Source: Pandoraea communis (GTDB lineage: Bacteria; Pseudomonadota; Gammaproteobacteria; Burkholderiales; Burkholderiaceae). From it: 64,000 nt of DNA. The stretch is from NCBI RefSeq assembly GCF_902459745.1, contig NZ_CABPSJ010000002.1, positions 496,001-560,000 of the forward strand. Reading direction: 5' to 3'. The notes beneath the pieces are model-generated. The model made no database searches. It was not told where the DNA came from and saw only the letters and a list, made by a program, of their open reading frames with translations. Of the stretch, positions 9,073 to 18,425 are shown in pieces. Numbering within the stretch: position 1 is the stretch's first letter; every line of letters begins with the position of its first letter. Position numbers and translations under genes: made by a program.

Positions 9073-10878
9073 TCAATGCGCACCGATCATCGCCAGATGT
9101 TCGGCGACGGGACCGAGTGCAAGTGCCGGGATGTAGGTGAGCGCGCCCACCAGCAGCACCGTGCCGAGCAGCAGCACGACAAACAGCGGGCCATGCGTGG
9201 GCAACGTGCCCGACGTGGCGGCAATGCGCTTCTTGCGTGCGAGTGCACCGGCGATCGCCAGCACCGGCACGATCACCCAGAAGCGGCCGAACCACATCGC
9301 GATCGCCAGCGTGCTGTTGTAGAACGGCGTGTTGGCCGACAGACCGGCAAATGCGCTGCCGTTGTTGTTCGCTGCCGAGCTATAGGCATAGAGGATTTCC
9401 GAGAAGCCGTGTGTGCCGGGGTTTGCAACACCTGCCTGCCCCGCCGCGACGAGCACCGCTAGCGCGGTACCGCACAGCACGAGCAACGGCGTCATGAGCA
9501 CGGCGACGGCGACCATCTTCATCTCGAACGCCTCGATCTTCTTGCCGAGGTATTCCGGCGTGCGGCCGATCATCAACCCGGCCACGAACACCGCGAGCAT
9601 CGCGAAGACGAGCATGCCGTACAGACCCGAGCCGACCCCACCGAACACCACCTCACCCAACTGCATCAGCAACATCGGCACCATGCCGCCCAGCGGCGTG
9701 AGCGAGTCGTGCATGGCGTTGACGGCACCGCACGACGCGGCCGTCGTTACCGTCGCAAAAATGCCCGACGCGACGATACCGAAGCGTGTCTCCTTGCCTT
9801 CCATATTGCCGCCGGCCTGCGTGGCGCTCACTTGCTGGTCGACACCGAGCGTTGTCAAAACCGGATTGCCGGCTTGCTCGGCAGACACCGTAGCGACCGC
9901 TGCAATCGAGAAAGCAATCGTCATGGCGGCGAGAATCGCGAGGCCCTGACGACGATCGCCGACCATGCGTCCAAACGTAGTGCACAGCGCCGCCGGGATC
10001 AGGAAGATCGCGAGGATCTGCAGGAAATTCGACAGTGGCGTCGGGTTCTCATACGGGTGAGCCGAGTTCGCGTTGAAGAAGCCGCCACCGTTCGTGCCGA
10101 GCATCTTGATCGCTTCCTGCGAGGCGACCGGCCCCATCGGCAGCGTTTGCGTCTGCGTCACGGCGGGCGTTGTCACCGGCTTGCCTGCAGCGTCGACCTT
10201 CGGCTGACCGTCTGGGCCGAGCACCGGGTTGTCGTAGTGCGTGGCCTGCAGCGTGGCCACGTCCTTATAGGCGTCGAAATTCTGGATCACGCCCTGGCTC
10301 ATGAAAGCGGCGGCGATAACCACCGACAGCGGCACCAGAATGTAGAGCGTGATGCGAGTCATATCGACCCAGAAATTGCCGATCGTCTGTGCTGTGTGGC
10401 GAGCGAAGCCACGAATGAGTGCGATGACCACGGCGATACCCGTGGCGGCCGACATGAAGTTCTGGACGGCCAGACCGAGCATCTGCGTCAGATAACTCAT
10501 GGTCGATTCGCCGGAGTAGCCTTGCCAGTTCGTGTTTGCCACGAAACTCACGGCCGTGTTCATCGACGAATCGGGCGAGACGGCCCCGAACCCTTGGGGG
10601 TTGAGCGGCAGCCAGACTTGCCAGCGTTGCAGCGCGTAGACCGCTAACGCGCCGAGGGCATTGAAGCCGATCAGTGCAAGCGCGTAGGCGCGCCAGTGCA
10701 TTTCCTTTTCGGGATCGATACCGCAAAGGCGGTACAGCCCGCGTTCCAGCGGCGCGAACCAGCGGTTCACGCGAGATTCGCCGGCGAGTACGTCGGCCAT
10801 GAAACGACCGAGCGGGCGCGCCAGCACCAGCAGCACGACGAGGAAGATGCCGAGCTGGATCCAGGCGTTGAGTGTCAT
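9073..10878 (-). CDS. kdpA: KdpA K+-binding channel-like subunit
   Basis: A 601-residue membrane subunit that binds and translocates K+. The four selectivity-loop regions characteristic of the SKT superfamily can be found: [51 protein letters not shown] and [10 protein letters not shown]. About ten hydrophobic segments are present. The start ATG overlaps the kdpF stop by 4 bp. It is slightly longer than E. coli KdpA because of an extra periplasmic stretch around [19 protein letters not shown]. Confidence 0.98.
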   Translation of the reverse strand: MTLNAWIQLGIFLVVLLVLARPLGRFMADVLAGESRVNRWFAPLERGLYRLCGIDPEKEMHWRAYALALIGFNALGALAVYALQRWQVWLPLNPQGFGAVSPDSSMNTAVSFVANTNWQGYSGESTMSYLTQMLGLAVQNFMSAATGIAVVIALIRGFARHTAQTIGNFWVDMTRITLYILVPLSVVIAAAFMSQGVIQNFDAYKDVATLQATHYDNPVLGPDGQPKVDAAGKPVTTPAVTQTQTLPMGPVASQEAIKMLGTNGGGFFNANSAHPYENPTPLSNFLQILAIFLIPAALCTTFGRMVGDRRQGLAILAAMTIAFSIAAVATVSAEQAGNPVLTTLGVDQQVSATQAGGNMEGKETRFGIVASGIFATVTTAASCGAVNAMHDSLTPLGGMVPMLLMQLGEVVFGGVGSGLYGMLVFAMLAVFVAGLMIGRTPEYLGKKIEAFEMKMVAVAVLMTPLLVLCGTALAVLVAAGQAGVANPGTHGFSEILYAYSSAANNNGSAFAGLSANTPFYNSTLAIAMWFGRFWVIVPVLAIAGALARKKRIAATSGTLPTHGPLFVVLLLGTVLLVGALTYIPALALGPVAEHLAMIGAH

Positions 10879-10967
10879 GCTAAGTCCTCCGGCTTGAACA
10901 GCGCGTAGACGAGATAAACGAGCAGCGCGAGCGTGAGTCCGCCGCTCAGCCAGTACATGGCTGTCAT
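10875..10967 (-). CDS. kdpF: KdpF small subunit
   Basis: A 30-residue hydrophobic peptide ([30 protein letters not shown]) matching the KdpF pattern of one membrane helix followed by LFKPE. KdpF stabilises the KdpABC complex. Its stop overlaps the kdpA start by 4 bp and its start overlaps the stop of the preceding 30-residue ORF by 4 bp. Confidence 0.92.
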   Translation of the reverse strand: MTAMYWLSGGLTLALLVYLVYALFKPEDLA

Positions 10968-11056
10968 TGCTGCCCCCCTACCGACGCGCAGAACGCGACA
11001 AAGCCGACGGTCGTGGCAGCGAACACCGCGATGACGCCGAGATATAACCAGTCCAT
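10964..11056 (-). CDS. Small hydrophobic ORF coupled to kdpF
   Basis: A 30-residue single-helix peptide ([20 protein letters not shown] then [10 protein letters not shown]) is the first ORF of the kdp operon. A purine-rich ribosome binding site (AGGGAG) lies about 6 nt before its ATG, and its stop overlaps the kdpF start by 4 bp in an ATGA. Position, coupling and membrane character suggest a leader or accessory subunit of the Kdp complex. I do not know of an experimentally assigned role. Confidence 0.65.
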   Translation of the reverse strand: MDWLYLGVIAVFAATTVGFVAFCASVGGQQ

Positions 11057-11200
11057 GACAACTCCCTATCGTGTGGCGGCCGGCGTGCCACGGACGCGAC
11101 GCGCCCTCGCATGCGCATGCCAGCCGTGCAGTGAAAGATACGGATCGACGCGTAAAGACGGGGACAAAAGGGGTAAAGGGCGTGTAAACAACGTGTAAAC

Positions 11201-11236
11201 AAAAAAAGCCCGCCCATATCAATATAGGCGGGCTTG
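11201..11236 (-). terminator. Intrinsic terminator after the solute-binding protein gene
   Basis: On the minus strand a stem of AAGCCCGCC with GGCGGGCTT, with AT-rich inner pairing, is followed by seven T residues (11207-11201). It ends transcription of the 11297-12271 gene before the kdp operon. Confidence 0.88.
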
Positions 11237-11296
11237 GGGCCGGCAGTGGGGGCGGACGCGGCGGACATCTCATGCCGCCCGCGCCTCAGGGGCGCG

Positions 11297-12271
11297 TCAC
11301 TCGGTCACTTGGGACCCCTTATGCCAGACCTCGATCACTTCCTTGCTCGGTTCGAGGTTCAGGTTGACGTTACGCGGGGGGATGGGTTGTTGGAACCACT
11401 TGCGCTGAATGCGGCGAATCTCGCCGGAACTGAACACATGTGCGAGCGTCGTGTCGACAAAACGTTTGAATTGCGAATCATCGCGACGCAGCATCAGGGC
11501 ATTGAGTTCCGTTTCCAGGGGCGCTCCAACAATGGCAAAGTCGCCCGGTTCGCGCGCGGTTGCCCGCAGGCCGGCAAGCAGCACGTCGTCGAGCGCGAAG
11601 GCTTTGGCGCGACCGGTTTCGAGGGTCATCATCGATTCGCCGTGATCGCGGGCGGGGATCACGCGGAAGCCGCCCTTCTCGGCTTGAAGACGGGCCAGGC
11701 GTTCACCGGTGGAGCCGGCCGACGCCACGAGATTTTGGCCCTTGAGGTCATCCAGTCCCCGGATGTTGTCCTTCTTGTTCACCAGCAGGCGAACCTCTGA
11801 AACATAGTAAGGATGACTGAAGCCGACCTGTTCGGCGCGTTCCGGTGTGATCGTATTGGGCGCGCAGTCCAGGTCCACCGTACCGTTCTTCACGAGGGGA
11901 ATGCGGTTCTGGGGGGTGACGGACATTTCACGCACGCGAAGATTGGGCATATTGAGGGCCGTCTTCACTGCATCGACAACGGCGTAGCAGAGATCCATCG
12001 TATAGCCGACGGGCTTGCCCTTATCGTTGACATAGGCGAACGGAATGGCGGCTTCGCGGTAGCCGAGGGTAATAAGGCCTGTGTCGTGGATCTTCTTGAG
12101 GGTACCGGTGAGGTCACCGTTCACGGAAGGCAGTGCGACAACCGGGGCGTCAGCTTTGGTGGTTGCAGCGATAGCCGTGGAGACGGCGGCTTGGGCGGCG
12201 AGCCAGACGGTGAGGCCCAATGCGGCGCGTTTGGCGACGCCTTTCCAGTTGACTTCCTTGAAACCGTTCAC
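11297..12271 (-). CDS. Family 3 amino-acid ABC transporter solute-binding protein
   Basis: A 324-residue periplasmic binding protein of the bacterial extracellular solute-binding family 3 (GltI-like). An N-terminal signal peptide (about residues 1-36, ending near TAIAATT) precedes TGLITLGYREAAIPFAYVNDKGKPVGYTMDLC and VDLDCAPNTITPERAEQVGFS, typical of glutamate/aspartate-type binders. No permease or ATPase gene is adjacent, so the cognate transporter is elsewhere or the protein acts as an orphan receptor. A strong terminator follows at 11201-11236. It is paralogous to the neighbouring gene at 12537-13700. Confidence 0.88.
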   Translation of the reverse strand: MNGFKEVNWKGVAKRAALGLTVWLAAQAAVSTAIAATTKADAPVVALPSVNGDLTGTLKKIHDTGLITLGYREAAIPFAYVNDKGKPVGYTMDLCYAVVDAVKTALNMPNLRVREMSVTPQNRIPLVKNGTVDLDCAPNTITPERAEQVGFSHPYYVSEVRLLVNKKDNIRGLDDLKGQNLVASAGSTGERLARLQAEKGGFRVIPARDHGESMMTLETGRAKAFALDDVLLAGLRATAREPGDFAIVGAPLETELNALMLRRDDSQFKRFVDTTLAHVFSSGEIRRIQRKWFQQPIPPRNVNLNLEPSKEVIEVWHKGSQVTE

Positions 12272-12402
12272 AGCAAATTCCTATCAAATTATCAGCACGA
12301 TAGGAATTTACAGACATGGTGGATGGAGGGCAAAGAAACCTTAGTCATTAGCTTATGAAAAAGCGAGAGAGAAAGGACAAGAAACGGAGGGAATCGGGAG
12401 AG

Positions 12403-12471
12403 ACGGATTGGGGCCCCTTTCTGCAGCGAGTTGGGTTTATGTCTGAGAGGCGGAAAGGGGCCCCGATCCGT
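12403..12471. repeat. Long inverted repeat between two solute-binding protein genes
   Basis: Arms 12403-12420 and 12454-12471 pair almost perfectly around a GGGGCCCC core, with pairing that extends a few more bases inwards. The spacer is about 25-33 nt and there is no T-run after the stem on either strand. It lies between two minus-strand genes, 66 bp downstream of the 12537-13700 stop. The rest of the 12272-12536 gap shows no convincing gene. It may be a factor-assisted terminator or a mobile-repeat remnant. Confidence 0.6.
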
Positions 12472-12536
12472 CGTTGGGGGGCGATGACGTGTGGTGAGCA
12501 AGTTCGGGGGGGGGTGAGTCGAATGTGAACAGCGGC

Positions 12537-13700
12537 CTAGCTCCCGGGGGGATAGGGGGTGGTCAAAGCGCCGTGTCCTGTGAGGTTAGCGTTGGGGCTG
12601 GTATCGAGCCCCTCGCCGGAGGGGGTACCAAAGCGGGCCCCGGCGTTCCAGACTGCGAGCACCTCGGCGGACGGTTGGACATTCAGGCTGTGCCCAAAGG
12701 GTGGTACGGCGGTCTGAAACCACTCGCGTTGGAGCTTGGCCATATCGCCGTTGCGGAACAGCGTGGCGAGCGCGGCGTCCACGCGCGCCTTGAAAACCGG
12801 GTCATCCTTAGGCAGAACCAGCGCGTAATACTCGGGTTGGTTCGACAGCGGCGGCCCGACGATTTGAAACAGATCCGGCGATTTGCTAGTAGCGCGCAGG
12901 CCTTCGAGAAGCACGTCGTCGAGCGCGAGGGCTTGAGCACGATGTTCGCGCAGCATGCGGAACGCGTCGGCATAGTCGCGTGCCAAGAGGAGTTGGAAGC
13001 CTGTGCGGACGTGCTGGGCGCGTACGAGCCGCTCGGCCGTCGTTCCTTGCACAACGGCGAGCCGAAGCCCGCGAAGGTCGTCGATGGAGTTGATCCCTGC
13101 GCCTTGCCGGACCATGAGGCGAACGTTGGCCGCGTAGTACGGAAGGCTGAAAGCCACCTGCCGCTCACGTGTTGCGGTGACCGTCGACGGGGCGCAATCG
13201 ATGTCGATGGCATCGCTCTTGATCATCGGCCCGCGCATCTGCTCGATCACTCGCACGGGCGTAACGCGCAGGTCCGGCATTGCCAGCTCGCGCTGCAGCG
13301 CGGGGACGATGCGCTGACAGAGCGCCCATGCCAGCCCCATCGGTCGATCCTTTGCGTCGACATACGAAAAAGGGACGGCGGTCTGCCGGTAGCCGAGCAC
13401 GATGCGTCCACGCTCGCGAATGCGCGCCAGCGTTGGGGCCACGTCCGACGCCACCGTTTGCGTGACGGCACTATCGCGTGATGCTGGCGAATCCGCTGCC
13501 GATAGCGGGAGCGCGACAGTGTTGATCCGGGGCAACCCCGGCACCGGCGGCCCTCCGGCGTGCGCCATGACCGGGACGACGACCGCCAACCCGGCCACCG
13601 ACCTCAGGGCAACATGAAGGAATTTTCTACAGAAGCCCACGACACTGGCCGCAGGCGAAGACAACGGGCAAAGAGGCAGGGACATGATCGGCGTGGGCAC
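12537..13700 (-). CDS. Family 3 solute-binding protein, second paralogue
   Basis: A 387-residue family 3 binding protein related to its downstream neighbour: both share the LGYR...AVPF.YVD.K..P.G pattern, the IDCAPST/LDCAPNT segment and ALDDVLLEGLRAT. It has a long N-terminus with a hydrophobic stretch (SVAGLAVVVPVMAHAGG) as probable signal peptide, and a proline/glycine-rich C-terminal tail. A later in-frame Met at residue 6 is an equally plausible start. No permease or ATPase is nearby. The two genes probably arose by duplication. Confidence 0.82.
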   Translation of the reverse strand: MPTPIMSLPLCPLSSPAASVVGFCRKFLHVALRSVAGLAVVVPVMAHAGGPPVPGLPRINTVALPLSAADSPASRDSAVTQTVASDVAPTLARIRERGRIVLGYRQTAVPFSYVDAKDRPMGLAWALCQRIVPALQRELAMPDLRVTPVRVIEQMRGPMIKSDAIDIDCAPSTVTATRERQVAFSLPYYAANVRLMVRQGAGINSIDDLRGLRLAVVQGTTAERLVRAQHVRTGFQLLLARDYADAFRMLREHRAQALALDDVLLEGLRATSKSPDLFQIVGPPLSNQPEYYALVLPKDDPVFKARVDAALATLFRNGDMAKLQREWFQTAVPPFGHSLNVQPSAEVLAVWNAGARFGTPSGEGLDTSPNANLTGHGALTTPYPPGS

Positions 13701-13796
13701 AGGGAGGAAAGTGCCCCTACCTTAGCAACGCACGCGCCGCGCCCTCCCCCCGCAAAACGCGTTTTAAGACTTTTCCCTTGGAACAAATTTCAACGA

Positions 13797-14384
13797 TCAG
13801 CGTGTCTGCGCCAGCAGCGTTTGCAGCAACTGCTCGTCGTCGTCCAGCGTCGGGGCGGTGTTGTCGAAACGAATCAAGCCGGGGAACGCGGCTGCGGGCG
13901 GCAAAATCCGACGTACGCGGTACGCGTCCCAATGCGCGAGCTTATAAGCGTCGTTCGGATTCCCCCGGCTCTCGATGCGCGCCTTCGCGTGAGCCTCGTC
14001 GAGATCCACCCAAACGACATGCACCCCGACATCGTCATCGATATCGAGCCACGCGCGGTCGAAGAGCAACCCTTCACGCAACTCACGGGAAAACGGTCCC
14101 ACCACAAGCACGTTCACGCCGAGGCGCAGATTCTCTCGCGCCGTTTCCAACAGCCCGGCGTACTCCGGTTCGCGCAGCGTCTGCAAATACAGAGGACTGT
14201 CGCGATCGTTCGGATTGCCCGTCAGTGCGCCCATCACCGCTGCGCTGTAAGCACCGTAAAGCGTATCTTTATCGAGCAGACAGAACGCTTCCCCGCTACG
14301 GGCGATCAGTGGGCGGATCAGCCGTTTGGCGAGCGTCGTCTTGCCTGCCCCCGCGTGACCACAGAAGAAAATGAGGCGCGTCAT
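13797..14384 (-). CDS. P-loop ATP-binding protein (kinase-like)
   Basis: A 195-residue AAA/P-loop protein beginning MTRLIFFCGHAGAGKTTLAKRL with a clear Walker A at residues 9-17. LLDKDTLYGAY, VLVVGPFSREL and a C-terminal arginine-rich region resemble small nucleotide or metabolite kinases of the zeta/gluconate-kinase group. Substrate unknown. Its ATG overlaps the stop of the cupin gene by 4 bp, so the two are translated together. Confidence 0.75.
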   Translation of the reverse strand: MTRLIFFCGHAGAGKTTLAKRLIRPLIARSGEAFCLLDKDTLYGAYSAAVMGALTGNPNDRDSPLYLQTLREPEYAGLLETARENLRLGVNVLVVGPFSRELREGLLFDRAWLDIDDDVGVHVVWVDLDEAHAKARIESRGNPNDAYKLAHWDAYRVRRILPPAAAFPGLIRFDNTAPTLDDDEQLLQTLLAQTR

Positions 14385-14758
14385 GATTGCGTCTTGCGCT
14401 CGAACATCACGAAATGCTTGCGTACCGGCTCCACCACTTCGAACACCCCTTCAAAACCGGCCGGGATCACACAGGCATCGCCTGGCCCGAATTCCGAGGC
14501 GTTACCGTCGAGGTCGCTGATGCGAATACGCCCCTCGATCACCGAAAAATACTCCTGACGATGCGCGCCGAAGGCGATGCGCCACGCGCCGGGCTCGCAC
14601 GTCCATTCACCACAATCGAACTCGCCCAGCGCGTCGGTGTAGAACGGACGCGTCACGCGTTGCGGATTACCGCTCACGCGGCGGGCTTCAGCAGGATGGT
14701 CGAAGACGGCTTCGCCCGCCTGATCGGGAGCGAAGGTAATCAGAGAAGGAGCAGTCAT
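14381..14758 (-). CDS. Cupin domain protein (EutQ/DUF861-like)
   Basis: A 125-residue single-domain cupin. FDCGEWTCEPGAWRIAF, EYFSVIEGRIRISDLDG and FGPGDACVIPAGFEGVFEVVEPVRKHFVMF match the DUF861 cupin pattern, in which the glycine-rich turns are kept but the metal ligands are variable. No catalytic activity can be assigned. It is coupled to the downstream P-loop ATPase through an ATGA overlap. Confidence 0.8.
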   Translation of the reverse strand: MTAPSLITFAPDQAGEAVFDHPAEARRVSGNPQRVTRPFYTDALGEFDCGEWTCEPGAWRIAFGAHRQEYFSVIEGRIRISDLDGNASEFGPGDACVIPAGFEGVFEVVEPVRKHFVMFERKTQS

Positions 14759-14804
14759 CAGCGTACAGTCCGTATTGAAAAGGATGTGCCTCAGATAATT
14801 TGCC

Positions 14805-15659
14805 TCAGTTAAGCGCCGCGCTCAGCTTGCGCCGCCATGCGGCGACCGTGGCCGGGTCGGTCTCGGATAAGGCCTCGAAAATGGCCAGCATCGATTTACG
14901 GCCGGCGTCGTCGCCAAACGCACGGTCGCGCTGAACGATCTCCAGCAGCGTCTGCAATGCGGGCTCGTAGGCGTGATCCGCCAGATAGCGATTCGCGAGG
15001 TCGAGCCGTGCCTGCAAGTTATCCGGCGCTGCTGCCACACGCGCCAGCAACGCCTGCGCAGGCGGCAAATGGCTCGCTTGCTCCGCCGCCGCGATACGCG
15101 TGTTCAGGGCTGCGATGCGAACGTCGCCGCTGGCCGCTGTGCGCGGGGAAAGCAACGTCAGTTCGGTGCGTGCACTCTCGACGTCGCCCATACCAAGCAG
15201 CACGTCGGCCAGATCAAGACGCACGTCGTCATGTGCGGGATCTAGCGCGAGGGCGGCCTGCAACGCGTCGCGTGCGACCTCCGGCTTGCCCTCCTGCAAA
15301 GCCTGGCGTGCCACCCGGCGAGCCATCTCCGCCGGATTCGGGACAACGCGATCGATGAACGCGCGCAACTGCCCCTCCGGCAACGCCCCCACAAACTGGT
15401 CGACAGGCTCGCCATTGACGAACGCGACCACGGTCGGCAGGCTGCGCACACCGTACTCCGCGCAAAGCTGTGCGTTCTCGTCGGCATTGATCTTCACCAG
15501 ACGAATGCGGCCCTGCCCTTCGGTCTCCAGCTTCTCCAGCAGTGGGCCGAGCATATTGCATGGGCCGCACCACGGCGCCCAGAAGTCTGCCAGCACAGGC
15601 ACCTGATGCGAGACGGCCAGCACGTCGGCGTCGAAACTGGCGAGGTTGGTATCGATCAT
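14805..15659 (-). CDS. cnoX: Thioredoxin-TPR protein (CnoX/YbbN-like)
   Basis: A 284-residue protein with an N-terminal thioredoxin domain that has the canonical active site WCGPC (Cys31, Cys34), followed by a helical C-terminal half with tetratricopeptide-like repeats (PEVARDALQAALALDPAHDD, LLARVAAAPDNLQARLDLA). This is the architecture of CnoX/YbbN, a chaperone-redox protein that works with GroEL and DnaK. E. coli YbbN has SXXC instead of CXXC, whereas this one keeps both cysteines, as in Caulobacter CnoX. It is divergent from the antiporter gene at 15831. Confidence 0.88.
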   Translation of the reverse strand: MIDTNLASFDADVLAVSHQVPVLADFWAPWCGPCNMLGPLLEKLETEGQGRIRLVKINADENAQLCAEYGVRSLPTVVAFVNGEPVDQFVGALPEGQLRAFIDRVVPNPAEMARRVARQALQEGKPEVARDALQAALALDPAHDDVRLDLADVLLGMGDVESARTELTLLSPRTAASGDVRIAALNTRIAAAEQASHLPPAQALLARVAAAPDNLQARLDLANRYLADHAYEPALQTLLEIVQRDRAFGDDAGRKSMLAIFEALSETDPATVAAWRRKLSAALN

Positions 15660-15830
15660 AGGTTCTTATTGAGCATGGTAAATTGCGTCAACAGCGGCCG
15701 TCACGCATCGAATATGGCCGCCAGCTTGAAGCATGGTAATCGCAAAACTGGGCAAATCGGTACAGACGCGCGTTAGCGCCCCGGGTTCCCGTCCCGTGTG
15801 CGCGCCGTCCCACGACGGGCAGGGAGGCAC

Positions 15831-18338
15831 ATGCACTCAGGCCACGGCACAGCAATCTTCTTCACCCAACTCCTTCTGCTGGTACTCGTCGGCCGTCTGC
15901 TCGGCGAGGGGATGCAGCGCCTGCGGCAGCCGGCGGTCATGGGCCAGTTGCTCGCCGGTGTGCTGCTTGGCCCGTCTGTCTTCGGCACGCTGATGCCCGC
16001 CTGGCAGCATGCCGTCTTCCCCGACTCGGAAGCCCAGAAAAGGATGCTCGACGCGGTCTCCGAGCTAGGTGTGCTGCTGCTTCTGCTATCCACCGGGCTG
16101 GAAACCGATCTCGGCCTCGTTCGCCGCATGAAGCGAATGGCCGTCTTCGCCTCCGCAGGCGGCATGCTGATCCCTTTCGCATGCGGGTTCGCACTCGGCT
16201 GGCATCTACCCGACAACCTGCTGCCGCACCCCGAGGCGAGGCTCGTCACCTCCCTCTTCCTCGGTACGGCGCTCTCCATTTCGTCGGTCAAAGTCGTGGC
16301 GATGGTCATTCGCGAGGTCAACTACCTGCGCCGCAACATCGGTCAGATCATTCTCGCAACCGCCATTCTCGACGACACCACTGGCTGGATCATCATCGCC
16401 GCCATTGCCGGTTTGGGCGCAAGCGGCTCGATCGATCTCGGACACCTGTCGTTTAGTCTCGGCGGCACGTTGCTGTTCGTCGTGCTGTGCTTCACCGTGG
16501 GCAAACGCGCGGTTGCCGTGGCGATGCGCTGGACGAACGACCGCTTCACGAGCGAGATGCCCGTGCTCAGCGCGATTCTCGTCATCACCTTCGTGCTCGC
16601 ACTCGCGACCGACAAACTCGGCGTGCATACCGCGCTGGGCGCCTTCATGGCGGGCATCATGATCGGACAGTCGTCCATTCTCACCGATCAGATCGAAGCG
16701 CAACTACGCGGGCTCATTGTCGCCCTCTTCGCCCCTGTGTTCTTCGGCGTAGCGGGCCTGTCGGTCGATCTGACGATCTTGTTCGACTGGCGCATGCTTG
16801 GACTGGTCGCCGGGCTGATCCTGATCGCCAGCATCGGCAAATTCTCCGGCTGCTTCATCGGCGGACGCCTCGGCGGCATGTCCTCGACTGAAGCACTGGC
16901 CCTTGCGACCGGCATGAACGCACGTGGCTCAACCGAAATCATCGTGGCAAGCATCGGGCTGTCGCTCGGCGTCCTCAGCGAGGACCTATTCACCATGATC
17001 GTGATCATGGCGCTGGTCACTACGCTCATCATGCCACCGGTGCTGCGACGCGCGCTCGTCCGCATTCCGCTCTCCGAACAGGAAAAGGCACGACTGGAGA
17101 AGGAGGCCGCCGAAGAGAAGGACTTCCTGCCGAACGTCGAACGCATTCTGGCCGTCGTGGACGGCAGCGCCAACGGGCGCTTCGCCGCCTGGATCGCCGG
17201 ATTGACGGCGGGGGTGCGCGGCACGCTCACGACGGTGCTGGCGCCTGCGCCTGCCAGCACCGATGGTGGAAAGACGGCACGCGAGGTGAGCAAGACGGTG
17301 GAGAACACGCAGCCGTCTGCCCCCGCCGCAGGAAAACACAAACCGGGCAAGGAACACGAAAGCCGTGATAACGACAAGAACAATGAAGGCCCCGACGACG
17401 AAGGCGCGGGACGCGATGCCTACGACATCGCCCTCGCGGCAGCCACGCTGGCGGTCGCGCGTGTGCCCGGCACGCCGGGTGTCGAAAACGACGCGGGCCA
17501 GAACCACGCACGCGAGGCTTCCCGACTGGTGATGCGCGAGCGCACGGGCAAGTCTCCGCCAAAGACCCCCGAACTACCGCACGGACCTGTCAAGGAAGGC
17601 AAGACCAGGGGTGGCGACGAAAAACGCGTGAGCGAGGTGGCAGAGGAAGGCGATTTCGGCGCGAGCGATCCATCGTACACTGCGCACGAACAAGAGGCGT
17701 CTCACCCCGACAGCAGCCACGAAGCCACCCGGATTTCTGACGAAATCGCCAAGGGCTACGACTTCGTCATCGCTGGTTTCGACGCGCCCGGCAAGGAATC
17801 GGATTCAGACGTCCCGCCGCTCCCCCTGCCCACGGGTGTCCTTGCGCTCACCAAGGCGTTCGATGGCGCCATCGGCATTGTGCTCGCGCATGGCGACCAT
17901 ATCCGTCACCCCGACGCGCCGCTAAACATCCTCGTACCGGTCTCGGGCACCGATTACTCGAGGCATGCGGCCGAGCTCGCCATCACGTTGGCGCGGGCAG
18001 CGAGCGCGCCCGTCACGGCCCTGCACGTCTCAGCGCGCGTCGCGCCGGGCATGCCGCACCAGCGCTGGCGTGCGCGCGCACTGCGTCCGGACGCCGCCGA
18101 AGCTGCGATGATGAAAAACCTGCACGCGCTGGCGGAACGTAATGGCGTGAAGCTGAGCACTCGCCTGCTCGCGGGGGGCGAGGTCGACGAAGCCGTGTTG
18201 CATCAGATCCATGACGGCGAACACAATCTGCTCGTACTCGGCGTGCAGCCGCGTTTCGGCGACCGCCTCAACTTCGGGGCGATCTCGCACCGGCTGCTGG
18301 AGGATCGCCGCTGTTCGGTCATTGTGCTGAGTGCGTGA
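15831..18338 (+). CDS. CPA2-family cation:proton antiporter with Usp-like C-terminal domain
   Basis: An 835-residue monovalent cation:proton antiporter. I chose the ATG at 15831 (MHSGHGTAIFFTQLLLLVLV) because a strong GGGAGG lies 6 nt before it; an upstream ATG at 15798 lacks one. Residues 1-410 hold about 12-13 membrane helices with the family motifs LLLLSTGLETDL, AILDDTTGWIII and FAPVFFGVAGLSVDL. The cytoplasmic part starts like a Usp domain (ERILAVVDGSANGRFAAWIAGL). It is then interrupted by about 150 residues of charged, low-complexity sequence and resumes with a second Usp-like domain (PLNILVPVSGTDYSRHAAELAI) that ends in the nucleotide-binding-like LVLGVQPR and SVIVLSA. Confidence 0.88.
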   Translation: MHSGHGTAIFFTQLLLLVLVGRLLGEGMQRLRQPAVMGQLLAGVLLGPSVFGTLMPAWQHAVFPDSEAQKRMLDAVSELGVLLLLLSTGLETDLGLVRRMKRMAVFASAGGMLIPFACGFALGWHLPDNLLPHPEARLVTSLFLGTALSISSVKVVAMVIREVNYLRRNIGQIILATAILDDTTGWIIIAAIAGLGASGSIDLGHLSFSLGGTLLFVVLCFTVGKRAVAVAMRWTNDRFTSEMPVLSAILVITFVLALATDKLGVHTALGAFMAGIMIGQSSILTDQIEAQLRGLIVALFAPVFFGVAGLSVDLTILFDWRMLGLVAGLILIASIGKFSGCFIGGRLGGMSSTEALALATGMNARGSTEIIVASIGLSLGVLSEDLFTMIVIMALVTTLIMPPVLRRALVRIPLSEQEKARLEKEAAEEKDFLPNVERILAVVDGSANGRFAAWIAGLTAGVRGTLTTVLAPAPASTDGGKTAREVSKTVENTQPSAPAAGKHKPGKEHESRDNDKNNEGPDDEGAGRDAYDIALAAATLAVARVPGTPGVENDAGQNHAREASRLVMRERTGKSPPKTPELPHGPVKEGKTRGGDEKRVSEVAEEGDFGASDPSYTAHEQEASHPDSSHEATRISDEIAKGYDFVIAGFDAPGKESDSDVPPLPLPTGVLALTKAFDGAIGIVLAHGDHIRHPDAPLNILVPVSGTDYSRHAAELAITLARAASAPVTALHVSARVAPGMPHQRWRARALRPDAAEAAMMKNLHALAERNGVKLSTRLLAGGEVDEAVLHQIHDGEHNLLVLGVQPRFGDRLNFGAISHRLLEDRRCSVIVLSA

Positions 18339-18368
18339 CACGTCGCCCGCGACTGCCCGTGCCCTAAT

Positions 18369-18393
18369 AAAAAACGCCTGCGGCCGATGGCGT
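18369..18393 (-). terminator. Probable terminator of the pirin gene
   Basis: On the minus strand the short stem ACGCC/GGCGT (18393-18389 with 18378-18374) with a GC-rich loop is followed by a run of T residues, 33 bp beyond the pirin stop. The plus-strand antiporter gene also ends here, but the T-run fits only the minus direction. Confidence 0.55.
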
Positions 18394-18425
18394 CGGCAGC
18401 AAGCGCGGGAACGCGGGAAATCGAC

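Noticed and set aside
10875-11273. A 132-codon minus-strand frame that includes kdpF at its end
   Set aside because: The N-terminal part reads through a terminator and the operon leader; only the last 30 residues are KdpF.
12292-12501. A 69-codon minus-strand frame in the gap between the two solute-binding protein genes
   Set aside because: It runs through the long inverted repeat and has a composition unlike protein.
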